Shown in pieces: positions 18,803 through 27,021 of a stretch of 57,267 nt of DNA. Under the pieces are notes generated by a model. That model was not told the origin of the DNA. It worked only from the letters and a program-made list of their open reading frames with translations, and did no database searches. This DNA is from Ravibacter sp964559125 (GTDB taxonomy: Bacteria; Bacteroidota; Bacteroidia; Cytophagales; Spirosomataceae). The DNA is taken from NCBI GenBank assembly GCA_964559125.1, contig CAZLGW010000038.1, positions 1-57,267 on the forward strand. Direction: 5' to 3'. Position numbers and translations under genes: made by a program. The first letter of the stretch is position 1, and each line of letters opens with the position of its first letter.

Positions 18803-20119
18803 TTACAATTTCACAAAATCCGATACTGCATACAACGGGAATACGCTTATATTTTCGTAGGAGGAGTAATTCTCCAATGAAAACCGGACGCCGAATGATA
18901 CCTTTTTTTCAGTCAGAAACAGAAAGAGGCTTTGCATCGTGCCCTTCTTCCCCGATTTTACTTCGAGAGGAATGATACGCCCGTTTTTCGCGAGGAGATA
19001 GTCTACCTCCGCATTACTGCTTTTGGCCTCCCGATGCCAGTAATACAGTTCTTCCTGCCGGTATCGGGAACCGGCTTTTAAAAGCTCAAGTCCCACATAT
19101 TGCTCAGCGATAGCGCCCTTGTTGACGGCCTCAAAAGTATATTCCAACAGGATTTCTGCTATATTCAGGCCCAGCAACCGTTGAACCACACCGGTATCCA
19201 GGAGAAATAATTTTCGCTTTTTGATGTTGGTTTCGGCGCCCAACGGCAATCCGTTGGCAGAACTATGTGTTACCGGCACAACCAGCCCAGACATAATCAG
19301 CAGCTCGACCGCCTCCCTGATCTGTTTATGATTAGCTTCCGTGGCGGCATTGTTATATACAAATTTGCTACCGGATTGCCGGACCACCGAATCAAAAACC
19401 TCGGAAATACGTAAAAACGGGACCCGCTTTTTGTATTTGACAAAGTCTGCTTTTAACGAAGTGATCAGGTCATCGAGCACGTGACCGCACCGTAAAAGGT
19501 CGCCATGCTTTAAATAGGAAGCCACGACCTCGGGCATCCCTCCGATCACCATAAATCGCCTGAGATGCGCCAATAACTTTTGATGGATCGGTTCGGAGAG
19601 TGGTTTTTGGGGTGTGGCTTTTCTTTTAGCGTTCAGCAGCGCTTCTTCCCCTACCCATACCAGGTATTCATCGAATGAGAGCGGATACATAAAAAGTGAC
19701 CGTACGCGTCCGACACCGAATGATGGAGTTTCGGCCAGCGCGAATTCCAGCAGGGATCCCGCTGCAATGATATGCAGCTCAGTGAATTTTTCGTAAAAGA
19801 ACCGCAGGGAGGAAATAGCCGGTACGCAAGCCTGGATTTCGTCAAAAAAAATCAGCGTCTTGCCGGGTAGAACCGGGATATTATAAAAGATGGAGAGATT
19901 TTCAGCCAGTTCCCTGGGGTCAAGGTCTCCTTCAAACAGTGAGTGTACCTGGCGTTGCTCCTCGAAATTCACTTCCAGGAAATAGTCAAACTGCCGTGCC
20001 AGCTCCCTGACTGCAGAGGACTTCCCAACCTGTCTGGCACCGCGTAATAGCAGTGGTTTTCCCTCTTTTTCCTGCTTCCAGGCTACAAGCTCCTGATCGA
20101 TGTCCCGATGAAAATACAT
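18803..20119 (-). CDS. AAA_14/DUF4143 family ATPase
   Basis: The 438-residue protein has the Walker A motif GARQVGKS (residues 27-34), Walker B TLIFFDE (88-94), a sensor-like segment HIIAAGSLLEFAL, and a C-terminal DUF4143 domain with a nuclease-like core. That core includes EVDYLLAKNGRIIPLEVKSGK, with a D-x(n)-E-V-K arrangement. The biological role of this patchily distributed family is unknown; a defence or mobile-element role is often suspected. The gene faces away from its neighbours, has a 33-bp tandem repeat as leader, and is bracketed by two palindrome copies. This suggests a separately acquired unit. ATG 20119 lies inside the first repeat unit. Confidence 0.88.
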   Translation of the reverse strand: MYFHRDIDQELVAWKQEKEGKPLLLRGARQVGKSSAVRELARQFDYFLEVNFEEQRQVHSLFEGDLDPRELAENLSIFYNIPVLPGKTLIFFDEIQACVPAISSLRFFYEKFTELHIIAAGSLLEFALAETPSFGVGRVRSLFMYPLSFDEYLVWVGEEALLNAKRKATPQKPLSEPIHQKLLAHLRRFMVIGGMPEVVASYLKHGDLLRCGHVLDDLITSLKADFVKYKKRVPFLRISEVFDSVVRQSGSKFVYNNAATEANHKQIREAVELLIMSGLVVPVTHSSANGLPLGAETNIKKRKLFLLDTGVVQRLLGLNIAEILLEYTFEAVNKGAIAEQYVGLELLKAGSRYRQEELYYWHREAKSSNAEVDYLLAKNGRIIPLEVKSGKKGTMQSLFLFLTEKKVSFGVRFSLENYSSYENISVFPLYAVSDFVKL

Positions 20120-20207
20120 TTTTACAAGGCAATTTAGAGCGTTATTTTACATTTTTACAAGGCAATATTAGGATAGATTTTACATTTTTACAAACCAATA
20201 TACGTGG
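20117..20207. repeat. 33-bp tandem repeat upstream of the ATPase
   Basis: Units run 20117-20149, 20150-20182 and a partial 20183-20207. All begin CATTTTTACAA on the plus strand and diverge in the second half. On the minus strand each unit gives TTGTAAAAATG: unit 1 supplies the ATPase start, while units 2 and 3 give ATG immediately followed by TAA, in the same frame. The repeat is likely the 5' leader or control region of the ATPase gene. Confidence 0.85.
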
Positions 20208-20235
20208 TAGAGACGTGATGCATCGCGTCTCTACC
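20206..20235. repeat. dispersed GGTAGAGACG palindrome, copy 3
   Basis: A 30-base palindrome around GATGCATC with a single mismatched pair. The minus-strand TAG at 20231-20233 in its arm is the stop codon of the araC-like gene. It marks the right edge of the ATPase segment. Confidence 0.88.
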
Positions 20236-21106
20236 GCCCGCCGCCCCTGATATCCCGCCGGTATTCGACCGGGCTTTTGCCCGTAATCCGCCTGAAGAAC
20301 TTGTTGAAGTTGGTAACGCTCTGGTAACCGGATTCATAGCATACCTCGGTCACGCTCATATCGTTTTTGGTAAGGAGCCGGCAGGCGTGCCCTACCCGGA
20401 TCTCGTTGACAAATTGTGAGAAATTTTTCTGGGTCTGCTTTCTGAAATACCTGCAGAAAGCGTTGGGCGACATATTGGCAATGTCGGCTGCATGTTCCAA
20501 CCGGATCTGTCCCGGGAAATTCCGCATTACGTATTCATACACACGGTTAAGGCGGGCTGTTTCATTCTCGCTGTGCGTATTGAGGTAGTTTATTCCCGCG
20601 AGAAGCTCATATTCCTTCGATTCGGACATAAGAGACAGTACCGTAAACAAATCTGCGGCCTGTCTGAACCCTTCGGCGCGGTATATGTCTGAAAGCAGCA
20701 GCCTGATTTGCCGGGCAGTTTCCCCATTGAACCGTATACCCCGGCAGGAGTTTTCCAGTAATTTTTTCAGCTTACCTGTTTGCGGCAGGGGTAATACACT
20801 GTGCTCAAGCCATGTCCTTTTGAGGTAGACTACCACGGATTGCGCGGCGAGGTCTTCCCGGTCCTCGTAATAGGTGCTGTCGTTAAACCAGGCATGAGGC
20901 AGATCGGGCCCGATAAACACCAGGTCGCCATCATTGAAATTGTCTACATGGTTGCCGACAATCCGTTTTCCGGAACTTTTTTTCACGAATACGATTTCAT
21001 AGTCCTTGTGAAAATGATGGGTATTGGTGAAGTAAGGCACGTTCAGTTCCTTGATCATAAACGTGTCGGTGAGTGAATAATCGAGGTCTATCAGCAGCGG
21101 CTTCAT
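20231..21106 (-). CDS. AraC-family transcriptional regulator
   Basis: The 291-residue protein has an N-terminal cupin-like sensor domain (about residues 20-150, with HHFHKDYEIVFVKK) and a C-terminal pair of helix-turn-helix motifs (about 190-285). The latter contains the AraC signature ending SVTNFNKFFRRITGKSPVEYRRD. It probably senses a sugar and activates the divergent susC operon and the transporter operon, both of which carry the same 22-nt upstream element. ATG 21106 (MKPLLIDLDYS) was preferred to the upstream 21169 because the extra 21 residues look like untranslated leader. Its TAG stop is provided by palindrome copy 3. Confidence 0.93.
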   Translation of the reverse strand: MKPLLIDLDYSLTDTFMIKELNVPYFTNTHHFHKDYEIVFVKKSSGKRIVGNHVDNFNDGDLVFIGPDLPHAWFNDSTYYEDREDLAAQSVVVYLKRTWLEHSVLPLPQTGKLKKLLENSCRGIRFNGETARQIRLLLSDIYRAEGFRQAADLFTVLSLMSESKEYELLAGINYLNTHSENETARLNRVYEYVMRNFPGQIRLEHAADIANMSPNAFCRYFRKQTQKNFSQFVNEIRVGHACRLLTKNDMSVTEVCYESGYQSVTNFNKFFRRITGKSPVEYRRDIRGGGR

Positions 21107-21201
21107 AGTAATGCAAGGTTTATATTGGTTAGCATAAGATATGCTGATATTATCCCTATATAAATACAAATTCCTCTCTTTCCTACTTCTGATGTGTAAA
21201 T

Positions 21202-21223
21202 AGTGTTGAAACGGGTGAAAAAA
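21202..21223 (+). promoter_or_regulatory. candidate operator A between araC and susC
   Basis: The sequence AGTGTTGAAACGGGTGAAAA (first 20 of 22 bases) matches sites B (21285) and C (33197) in the pattern AGTG-YY-GAAAC-N-GG-NN-AAAA. It lies 62 bases upstream of site B, in the same orientation, and could serve either divergent gene. Confidence 0.55.
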
Positions 21224-21284
21224 ATGCTAATGTATTAGAAGGTTTTTCCTGGAAATGCTGCTGCTCGGTCATTTTGGATTAAAA

Positions 21285-21306
21285 AGTGCTGAAACAGGGT
21301 AAAATA
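21285..21306 (+). promoter_or_regulatory. candidate operator B of susC
   Basis: AGTGCTGAAACAGGGTAAAA is followed after exactly 27 bases (from the end of the 22-nt core) by the susC -7 box. The same spacing is seen for site C in front of the transporter operon. It sits where an activator such as AraC would replace a missing -33 box. Confidence 0.65.
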
Positions 21307-21333
21307 GGGAAGAGGCAGGCTGATGGCCCATAC

Positions 21334-21341
21334 TAATTTTG
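21334..21341 (+). promoter_or_regulatory. -7 box of the susC operon
   Basis: TAATTTTG matches TAnnTTTG exactly, 50 bases before the susC ATG. There is no TTTG at -33, which fits an activator-dependent promoter with operator B upstream. Confidence 0.65.
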
Positions 21342-21390
21342 TTTTGTCATAATCCTTATAGGTTTTAGGCTATTACAAACCTTTTACTAA

Positions 21391-24300
21391 ATGAAACAGC
21401 TTATGCATGTATTATTATTCAAAATTAAGGCGCTGAAGCTTTGGATCTGTATGCTGACCGGCCTGGCTCCGGCCTGGGTTCTGGCTCAACATACGGTGAC
21501 AGGAAAAGTAAGCGACGAGAGTGGGGAAGCGCTGCCGGGTGTGAACATTATCCTGAAGGGAAGCACAACCGGGCAGGTAACCGATGCGGGCGGCAGGTAT
21601 AATATTGGCGTTCCCGGTACGGACGGGGTACTGATTTTTTCTTTTGTGGGGTATATTTCCCAGGAGATTGAGATCGGCAACAGGACGGTAATAGATGTAG
21701 AGCTTGCGCAGGATACCAAGACGCTGGAGGAAATAGTGGTAGTGGGATACGGAATGCAGAAGAGGGTGAACCTGACGGGGTCGGTGGCAACCGTAGGAGG
21801 AAAAACATTAGTAGAGCGCCCCGCCACTAATGCAGCCAACCTGCTACAAGGAAGGGTTACGGGATTACAGGTAATACAGCCTACCGCTTCTCCGGGAAGA
21901 GATGACCCTCAGTTTCAAATAAGGGGTTTAGGATCATTCGGAGCTTCTTCCAGTCCTTTGGTGCTGGTAGATGGTCTTGTGGGTTCAATAGCTAACCTTA
22001 ACCCCAATGATATAGAAAGCGTATCGGTTTTAAAAGATGCAGCATCTGCTGCTATTTATGGTGCCCGTGCCGCTAACGGCGTGATCCTCGTCACAACCAA
22101 AGGAGGGAAAAAAGGGACACCTCTCCTGGAATATCGCCTGGACGTGGGTTCGCATACCGCCACCAGGCTTCCCGATTTTATTTACGACTCCGCAGAATAC
22201 ATGACCATGTACAATGCCGCAAAAGAAAGAGTGGGGCAAGCACCCCTTTATACACAGGAGCAGATCGATGCTTATAAAAATCCGGATGATCCTGCTCAAT
22301 ACCCCAGTTTTAACTGGACGGATCACTACTTCAACGCCGCAGCGGTAATTAATCACAATCTTCGTTTTTCGGGAGGAAGCGACCGTACAAGCTACAGTAT
22401 TTCTTTAGGTTATCTTGACCAGGACGGTGTCCTGCCTTCGTTCAACTATAAACGCTACAACGCGATCCTTAATTTAAGCTCTCAGGTCAATGAAAAAATC
22501 AGGGTCGGGACGATTGTCAACATGGTCAAGAAGCGAATAGCTGAACCCCGGAGCGTCAATAGCGACATAGTATTGCTGGTCTATAAAGGAGCACCCAACT
22601 ATACACCCTTTCTTCCGGATGGAAGCGGAAGGATCACGCGTTACGCATATCCGCAGGCAGGACATAACAGAAGCCCCGAGACAGACCTTCATCCCGGCAA
22701 TTATCAGCACACCAACTCCCACGCAATCAACGCGCAGGCCTATCTGGACGTACAACTGCTAAAAGGCCTTGTTTGGCAGGTAAAGGGCGGCTTCAACTAC
22801 AACGGCGAAACCTATAAGAGCCATCAGCAGATTGTACCGCAATATGAATTTTTCAAGCGTCCCGGAGCGGATGACTTTGCCTATGTGGATGATGGAGGCA
22901 AAAGTGGCGGTGTGACTGACCGTTACTCCCAGAACTTGCTACCCTCCGTGTTCTCAACATTGCAATACGAAACTACCCTGGGACAATTTCACAACCTTCA
23001 AGTCCTGGCAGGATATGAGCAGCAATCCTACAAAAGCCAGTTTCTCCAGGGGGCAAGGCTGGAGTTTCCGACTGCGTCACTCGCGGAAATAAATGCCGGA
23101 TCTCCTACAGGACAGAGCTTGTCGGGGACCTCTACAGAATGGGCTTTGCGTTCGTATTTTAGCCGGGTCAGCTACGATTTTAAAGGGAAGTATTTACTTG
23201 AGGGTAACGTTCGTTATGACGGTAGCTCCAGACTCTCCCCTGAAAACCGATGGGGAGCATTTCCCTCGGTATCGTCAGGCTGGAGAATCTCCAGAGAATC
23301 GTTCATTGCAGACAATGTCAAATGGCTGGATGATCTGAAAGTTAGAGCCTCCTTAGGAACGCTCGGCAACCAGGAAATCGGTCTGTATCCTTACCAGGAC
23401 ATCCTGAACCTTTCCGAATATCCCTACGGGTCAACCCTACAGCCCGCCACGATGTTGACCAGGCTGACGGATAGAAATATTAGATGGGAATCAACCCGCG
23501 TGCTGAACGTGGGGCTGGATCTGGAAGTAGCAAAAGGGAAGTTTGGCCTCACCCTGGACTGGTTTAAGAAAAATACCTTCGATATTCTTACCTCGCAACC
23601 CGTGCCCGCCAGCCTGGGTTTAAGCGGGCCGGTTACCAACGACGGAAAGCTGCAGAATATCGGTTGGGAAGCACAGCTCCGTCACAATAATCGGTTAGGC
23701 GACTTCAGCTACGGTGGGTACTTCCTGTTTTCAACATACCAGAATAAGCTTCTTCATATCCGTACACCTACAAAGGGAACAAGAGAAGTTGGGCTACCGT
23801 ATGATTCCTACTACATGTACGAATGGATCGGAATTTTTCAGAGCCAGGAAGAAATCGACAATTCCCCCCGACAACCGTTTTTCCCACCCAGACCCGGAGA
23901 CCTGAAAATTAAGGATCAGAACGGGGATGGTGTCGTGAACGCAGATGACCGAATCACTGTAGATGGCAGATACCCTGATTTTACGTATTCGTTTGGCTTA
24001 AACACTTCTTGGAAAGGGCTTGGCTTATCGGTATTTTTCCAGGGGAGCCAGGGTAATAAAATGCCCCTGAACGGATGGGGAATCGATCCCTTCATACAAG
24101 GCACTCCTCCAACTACCAAATTCAGGGATGCATGGAGTCCCACCAATCCAAGTAATACGGTTCCTGCCATTTACGATCAGTGGACTTACGGTGGTGTCTC
24201 GGCGTATCCATCTACCTACTATCTCCAGGACGCTTCGTATCTCCGTCTGAAAAACGTACATCTTTCGTACGCATTACCCAAAAAAATGACGGACAAGATA

Positions 24301-24477
24301 AGATCCAAAGGGGTTACGGTGTATGTCTCCGGAGATAACCTGCTCACGTTTACCAAGTTCGAAGGAGCAGATCCGGAAACACTATCCAGAACGGGCAGTA
24401 CGATCAGCGGGTGGGGCCGTTACGCACAGTTTCCCCAGGTGAGAATACTGAATTTCGGAATCGATGTTAAATTTTAG
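21391..24477 (+). CDS. SusC/RagA-type TonB-dependent outer-membrane transporter
   Basis: The 1028-residue protein has a signal peptide ending VLAQ, a carboxypeptidase-regulatory-like domain (about residues 34-110, HTVTGKVSDESGEALPGVNI), and a TonB-box/plug start EEIVVVGYGMQKR. The plug contains ILVTTKGGKKG, and a long 22-strand-type barrel follows. It imports glycan oligomers together with the lipoprotein SusD. The gene heads the glycan-utilisation operon and is divergent from araC. The length is normal for the family. Base composition is close to the chromosomal backbone, unlike the AT-rich susD that follows by 20 bases. Confidence 0.97.
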   Translation: MKQLMHVLLFKIKALKLWICMLTGLAPAWVLAQHTVTGKVSDESGEALPGVNIILKGSTTGQVTDAGGRYNIGVPGTDGVLIFSFVGYISQEIEIGNRTVIDVELAQDTKTLEEIVVVGYGMQKRVNLTGSVATVGGKTLVERPATNAANLLQGRVTGLQVIQPTASPGRDDPQFQIRGLGSFGASSSPLVLVDGLVGSIANLNPNDIESVSVLKDAASAAIYGARAANGVILVTTKGGKKGTPLLEYRLDVGSHTATRLPDFIYDSAEYMTMYNAAKERVGQAPLYTQEQIDAYKNPDDPAQYPSFNWTDHYFNAAAVINHNLRFSGGSDRTSYSISLGYLDQDGVLPSFNYKRYNAILNLSSQVNEKIRVGTIVNMVKKRIAEPRSVNSDIVLLVYKGAPNYTPFLPDGSGRITRYAYPQAGHNRSPETDLHPGNYQHTNSHAINAQAYLDVQLLKGLVWQVKGGFNYNGETYKSHQQIVPQYEFFKRPGADDFAYVDDGGKSGGVTDRYSQNLLPSVFSTLQYETTLGQFHNLQVLAGYEQQSYKSQFLQGARLEFPTASLAEINAGSPTGQSLSGTSTEWALRSYFSRVSYDFKGKYLLEGNVRYDGSSRLSPENRWGAFPSVSSGWRISRESFIADNVKWLDDLKVRASLGTLGNQEIGLYPYQDILNLSEYPYGSTLQPATMLTRLTDRNIRWESTRVLNVGLDLEVAKGKFGLTLDWFKKNTFDILTSQPVPASLGLSGPVTNDGKLQNIGWEAQLRHNNRLGDFSYGGYFLFSTYQNKLLHIRTPTKGTREVGLPYDSYYMYEWIGIFQSQEEIDNSPRQPFFPPRPGDLKIKDQNGDGVVNADDRITVDGRYPDFTYSFGLNTSWKGLGLSVFFQGSQGNKMPLNGWGIDPFIQGTPPTTKFRDAWSPTNPSNTVPAIYDQWTYGGVSAYPSTYYLQDASYLRLKNVHLSYALPKKMTDKIRSKGVTVYVSGDNLLTFTKFEGADPETLSRTGSTISGWGRYAQFPQVRILNFGIDVKF

Positions 24478-24497
24478 ATCTCCAAAATATCATACTT

Positions 24498-26000
24498 ATG
24501 AGAATTTTCAGAAAAGTTAAGAGAGTTGCTTTAACTATGATCGTGCTATCGTTATTGTCATGCAATGATAGCCTACTGGATCGACATCCGCTCGACCAGA
24601 TTGCAAGTGGTAATTTCTGGCAGACGGAAGACGACGTAAAAATGGCTCTTGCCGGTTGTTACGGGCAACTTCAATCAGATTTCCTAAGCTATAGGAGGAT
24701 ATGGCTGGACTGTCTTTCTGATAACGCATATGCAAGGTCGCCTTATTTTAATATGCAACAGATGATATTGGGCACCACAAGCCCTACTTCAGGAGGGGCG
24801 GTAACGATGGCTTATAATACACCGTATAAGGGTATAGCCAATTGTAATTACTTTTTAGAAAACATAGACAGGGTGCCTATGGATCCTGCTAAAATCGAAA
24901 TTTATAAAGGGGAGGTAAGGTTTTTAAGAGCATTGATGTATTTCGACCTGGTAGATTTCTTTGGAGATGTAATCCTTTATCGAAATACACCCGAAAGTGC
25001 CGATGCAGCAAAGGTTGCCAAAAGTCCAAAGACGGAGGTGCTTGCATTTATCCATGAAGATCTGGATGCTGCAATCAACGCCTTGCCCGAAGAAGTATAT
25101 AATGGCCATGCAGTGAAAGGGAGCGCTAGAGCTATTAAAGCGCGCGTTCTATTATTCGAAGAGAAATGGTCAGACGCGGCTTCTTATGCCCTCCAGACCA
25201 TTCAGTCAGGTAAATTTTCAATTGCTGATGACTATTTAGGCATTTTTCTGACCGCAACTCAAGGAGGAAATCCTGAGATCATATTCTCGACGCAGTACCT
25301 TAGCCCTACGAACCCAACAGAGTTTGTTGAAAGTCTGGATGTCAAAATCGGATGGTATAGTGCAATAAACCCTTATCAGGACCTGGTGGATGAATTTGAA
25401 TGTGTTGACGGATTACCTATATCGGAATCTCCGCTATATGATCCGGAAACACCATTTGCCAACCGAGATCCGCGACTAGTATTAAATATGCGCAGAGAGG
25501 CTGAAGAAAGTTGGCCACAACCGTCAAATCCAGGACTTACAGGTTATGTAATGAGAAAATATGCCGATTTTTCGCATGCGCCTTTCAGTTATGCAAAAAC
25601 GGATTCAGACCAGGATATGGTTTGGATCAGGTATGCCGATGTGCTACTGATGTATGCGGAGGCAAAAAATGAAGCAGAAGGTCCTGACGCTACTATTTAT
25701 GATGCACTGGATCAAATACGTGCAAGGCCGGGGGTAAACATGCCTCCCGTAGATCGCACAAAATATAATACAAAAGAAACGCTAAGAGAGTTTATCCGTC
25801 ACGAAAGACGTGTGGAACTGGCACTGGAAGGATATCGCTATTTTGATATCAAAAGATGGAAAATTGCACATACAAAACTTCCAACGATTAAAAATCCAGG
25901 GGGAGTCAATCTTGTATTTGAAGAGAAACACTACTTGTTTCCGTTTCCGCAGTCAGAGTTGGATATTAATCCTGAGTTGAAGCAGAATGATGGGTATTAA
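24498..26000 (+). CDS. RagB/SusD nutrient-uptake lipoprotein
   Basis: The 500-residue protein is the surface glycan-binding lid of the SusC transporter. The lipobox is LSLLSC with lipid-carrying Cys22. The SusD-like N-terminal start (LDRHPLDQIASGNFWQTEDDVKMALAGCY) and the conserved C-terminal block EFIRHERRVELALEGYRYFDIKRWK are clear. TPR-like helices form the rest. The gene is visibly AT-rich: one 60-base line at 24901 has 21 G+C. It overlaps the following metallophosphoesterase by 14 bases, which implies coupled translation. Confidence 0.96.
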   Translation: MRIFRKVKRVALTMIVLSLLSCNDSLLDRHPLDQIASGNFWQTEDDVKMALAGCYGQLQSDFLSYRRIWLDCLSDNAYARSPYFNMQQMILGTTSPTSGGAVTMAYNTPYKGIANCNYFLENIDRVPMDPAKIEIYKGEVRFLRALMYFDLVDFFGDVILYRNTPESADAAKVAKSPKTEVLAFIHEDLDAAINALPEEVYNGHAVKGSARAIKARVLLFEEKWSDAASYALQTIQSGKFSIADDYLGIFLTATQGGNPEIIFSTQYLSPTNPTEFVESLDVKIGWYSAINPYQDLVDEFECVDGLPISESPLYDPETPFANRDPRLVLNMRREAEESWPQPSNPGLTGYVMRKYADFSHAPFSYAKTDSDQDMVWIRYADVLLMYAEAKNEAEGPDATIYDALDQIRARPGVNMPPVDRTKYNTKETLREFIRHERRVELALEGYRYFDIKRWKIAHTKLPTIKNPGGVNLVFEEKHYLFPFPQSELDINPELKQNDGY

Positions 26001-27009
26001 TAGTATTTTATTGATTTCTATTTTTATAGTATCTATAGTAGGAGATAAGACGAATGGAAAAGAACGTTCCTGTGACCCCTGTCCCTTTCGCCTTATCATT
26101 CTCCCTGATACGCAAATTTATCCAAAAGATTCTCCGGAGTGGAGAAAATCGAGTAGAAAGGAAGTCTTTCTTATAATGACGAATTGGATAAAGGAGAGAA
26201 CCAATAGAGATAATATAAAATTTGTACTACACATGGGTGACGTTGTTCAAGATAATGAAGAGCGTTATCAATGGGAAAATGCAAATGAAGCGCTAAGTAT
26301 TCTGGACAATGTTACTCCGTACGCAGTAACAGTTGGCAATCATGACATGGCGGTTTTAGATACTTCAAGAAACACCACGTACTTCAACCACTTCTTCCCC
26401 TTTACCAGATTTGAAAAACAAAAGTGGTATGGAGGAAAAATGTCGGACGATTATAACAATTCGTATCATTTTTTCGAGGAAGGCGAATTGGAGTTTATCG
26501 TTGTCAGCTTATCGATAGCTCCTACACACGAAATGCTGACCTGGGCCGACAACGTGTTAAAACAATACCATACGAAAAGAGCAATTGTTATCACCCACAG
26601 TTATATGCTTGCTGATGACAGAAGGGACTATCCCGGAGGCTTTGGGTACTTACCAAAAGGCGGGAATACTGGAGAAGAGATATGGGATAAACTGATCAGG
26701 AAGCATGCTAATATTTTCCTGGTTTTGAGCGGACATGTTACAAACAACAATACGCACCGGGGCTTATTGATAAGTAAAGGAGATAATGGTAATCAGATAA
26801 TTCAGCTATTAAGCGGCGAAGGGCATGATGGATGGCTAAGGATACTTCAGTTTGATCCTGCAGAAAATAAAATAAAAGTACAAAGCTATTCGCCCTGGCA
26901 ACCCAAAAGTAAAGATGAACAATATCTGCAGTACCCATTTTCACTTCCCGGGTATAATACAGATTCACTGCATCAGTACGAGTTGGATTACAGTATGACC
27001 TATCAGTAA
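25987..27009 (+). CDS. exported calcineurin-like metallophosphoesterase
   Basis: The 340-residue protein begins with a hydrophobic segment (ILLISIFIVSIVGD), likely a signal or anchor. It carries the metallophosphoesterase motifs DTQ (residues 41-43), GDVVQDN (84-90), GNHD (117-120), an ITHSY histidine and SGHVTNN. The first motif is D-T-Q rather than D-x-H, as in many secreted family members. It would hydrolyse phosphomono- or diesters, possibly phosphate groups on the target glycan; that is inference from its place in the operon. It is the most AT-rich gene of the window (17 of 60 G+C in the line at 26161) and overlaps susD. Confidence 0.88.
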   Translation: MMGINSILLISIFIVSIVGDKTNGKERSCDPCPFRLIILPDTQIYPKDSPEWRKSSRKEVFLIMTNWIKERTNRDNIKFVLHMGDVVQDNEERYQWENANEALSILDNVTPYAVTVGNHDMAVLDTSRNTTYFNHFFPFTRFEKQKWYGGKMSDDYNNSYHFFEEGELEFIVVSLSIAPTHEMLTWADNVLKQYHTKRAIVITHSYMLADDRRDYPGGFGYLPKGGNTGEEIWDKLIRKHANIFLVLSGHVTNNNTHRGLLISKGDNGNQIIQLLSGEGHDGWLRILQFDPAENKIKVQSYSPWQPKSKDEQYLQYPFSLPGYNTDSLHQYELDYSMTYQ

Positions 27010-27021
27010 CATTAAATATTT

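Noticed and set aside
20117..20207. CRISPR-like short array
   Set aside because: The 33-bp units are directly adjacent, with no spacers and no cas genes.
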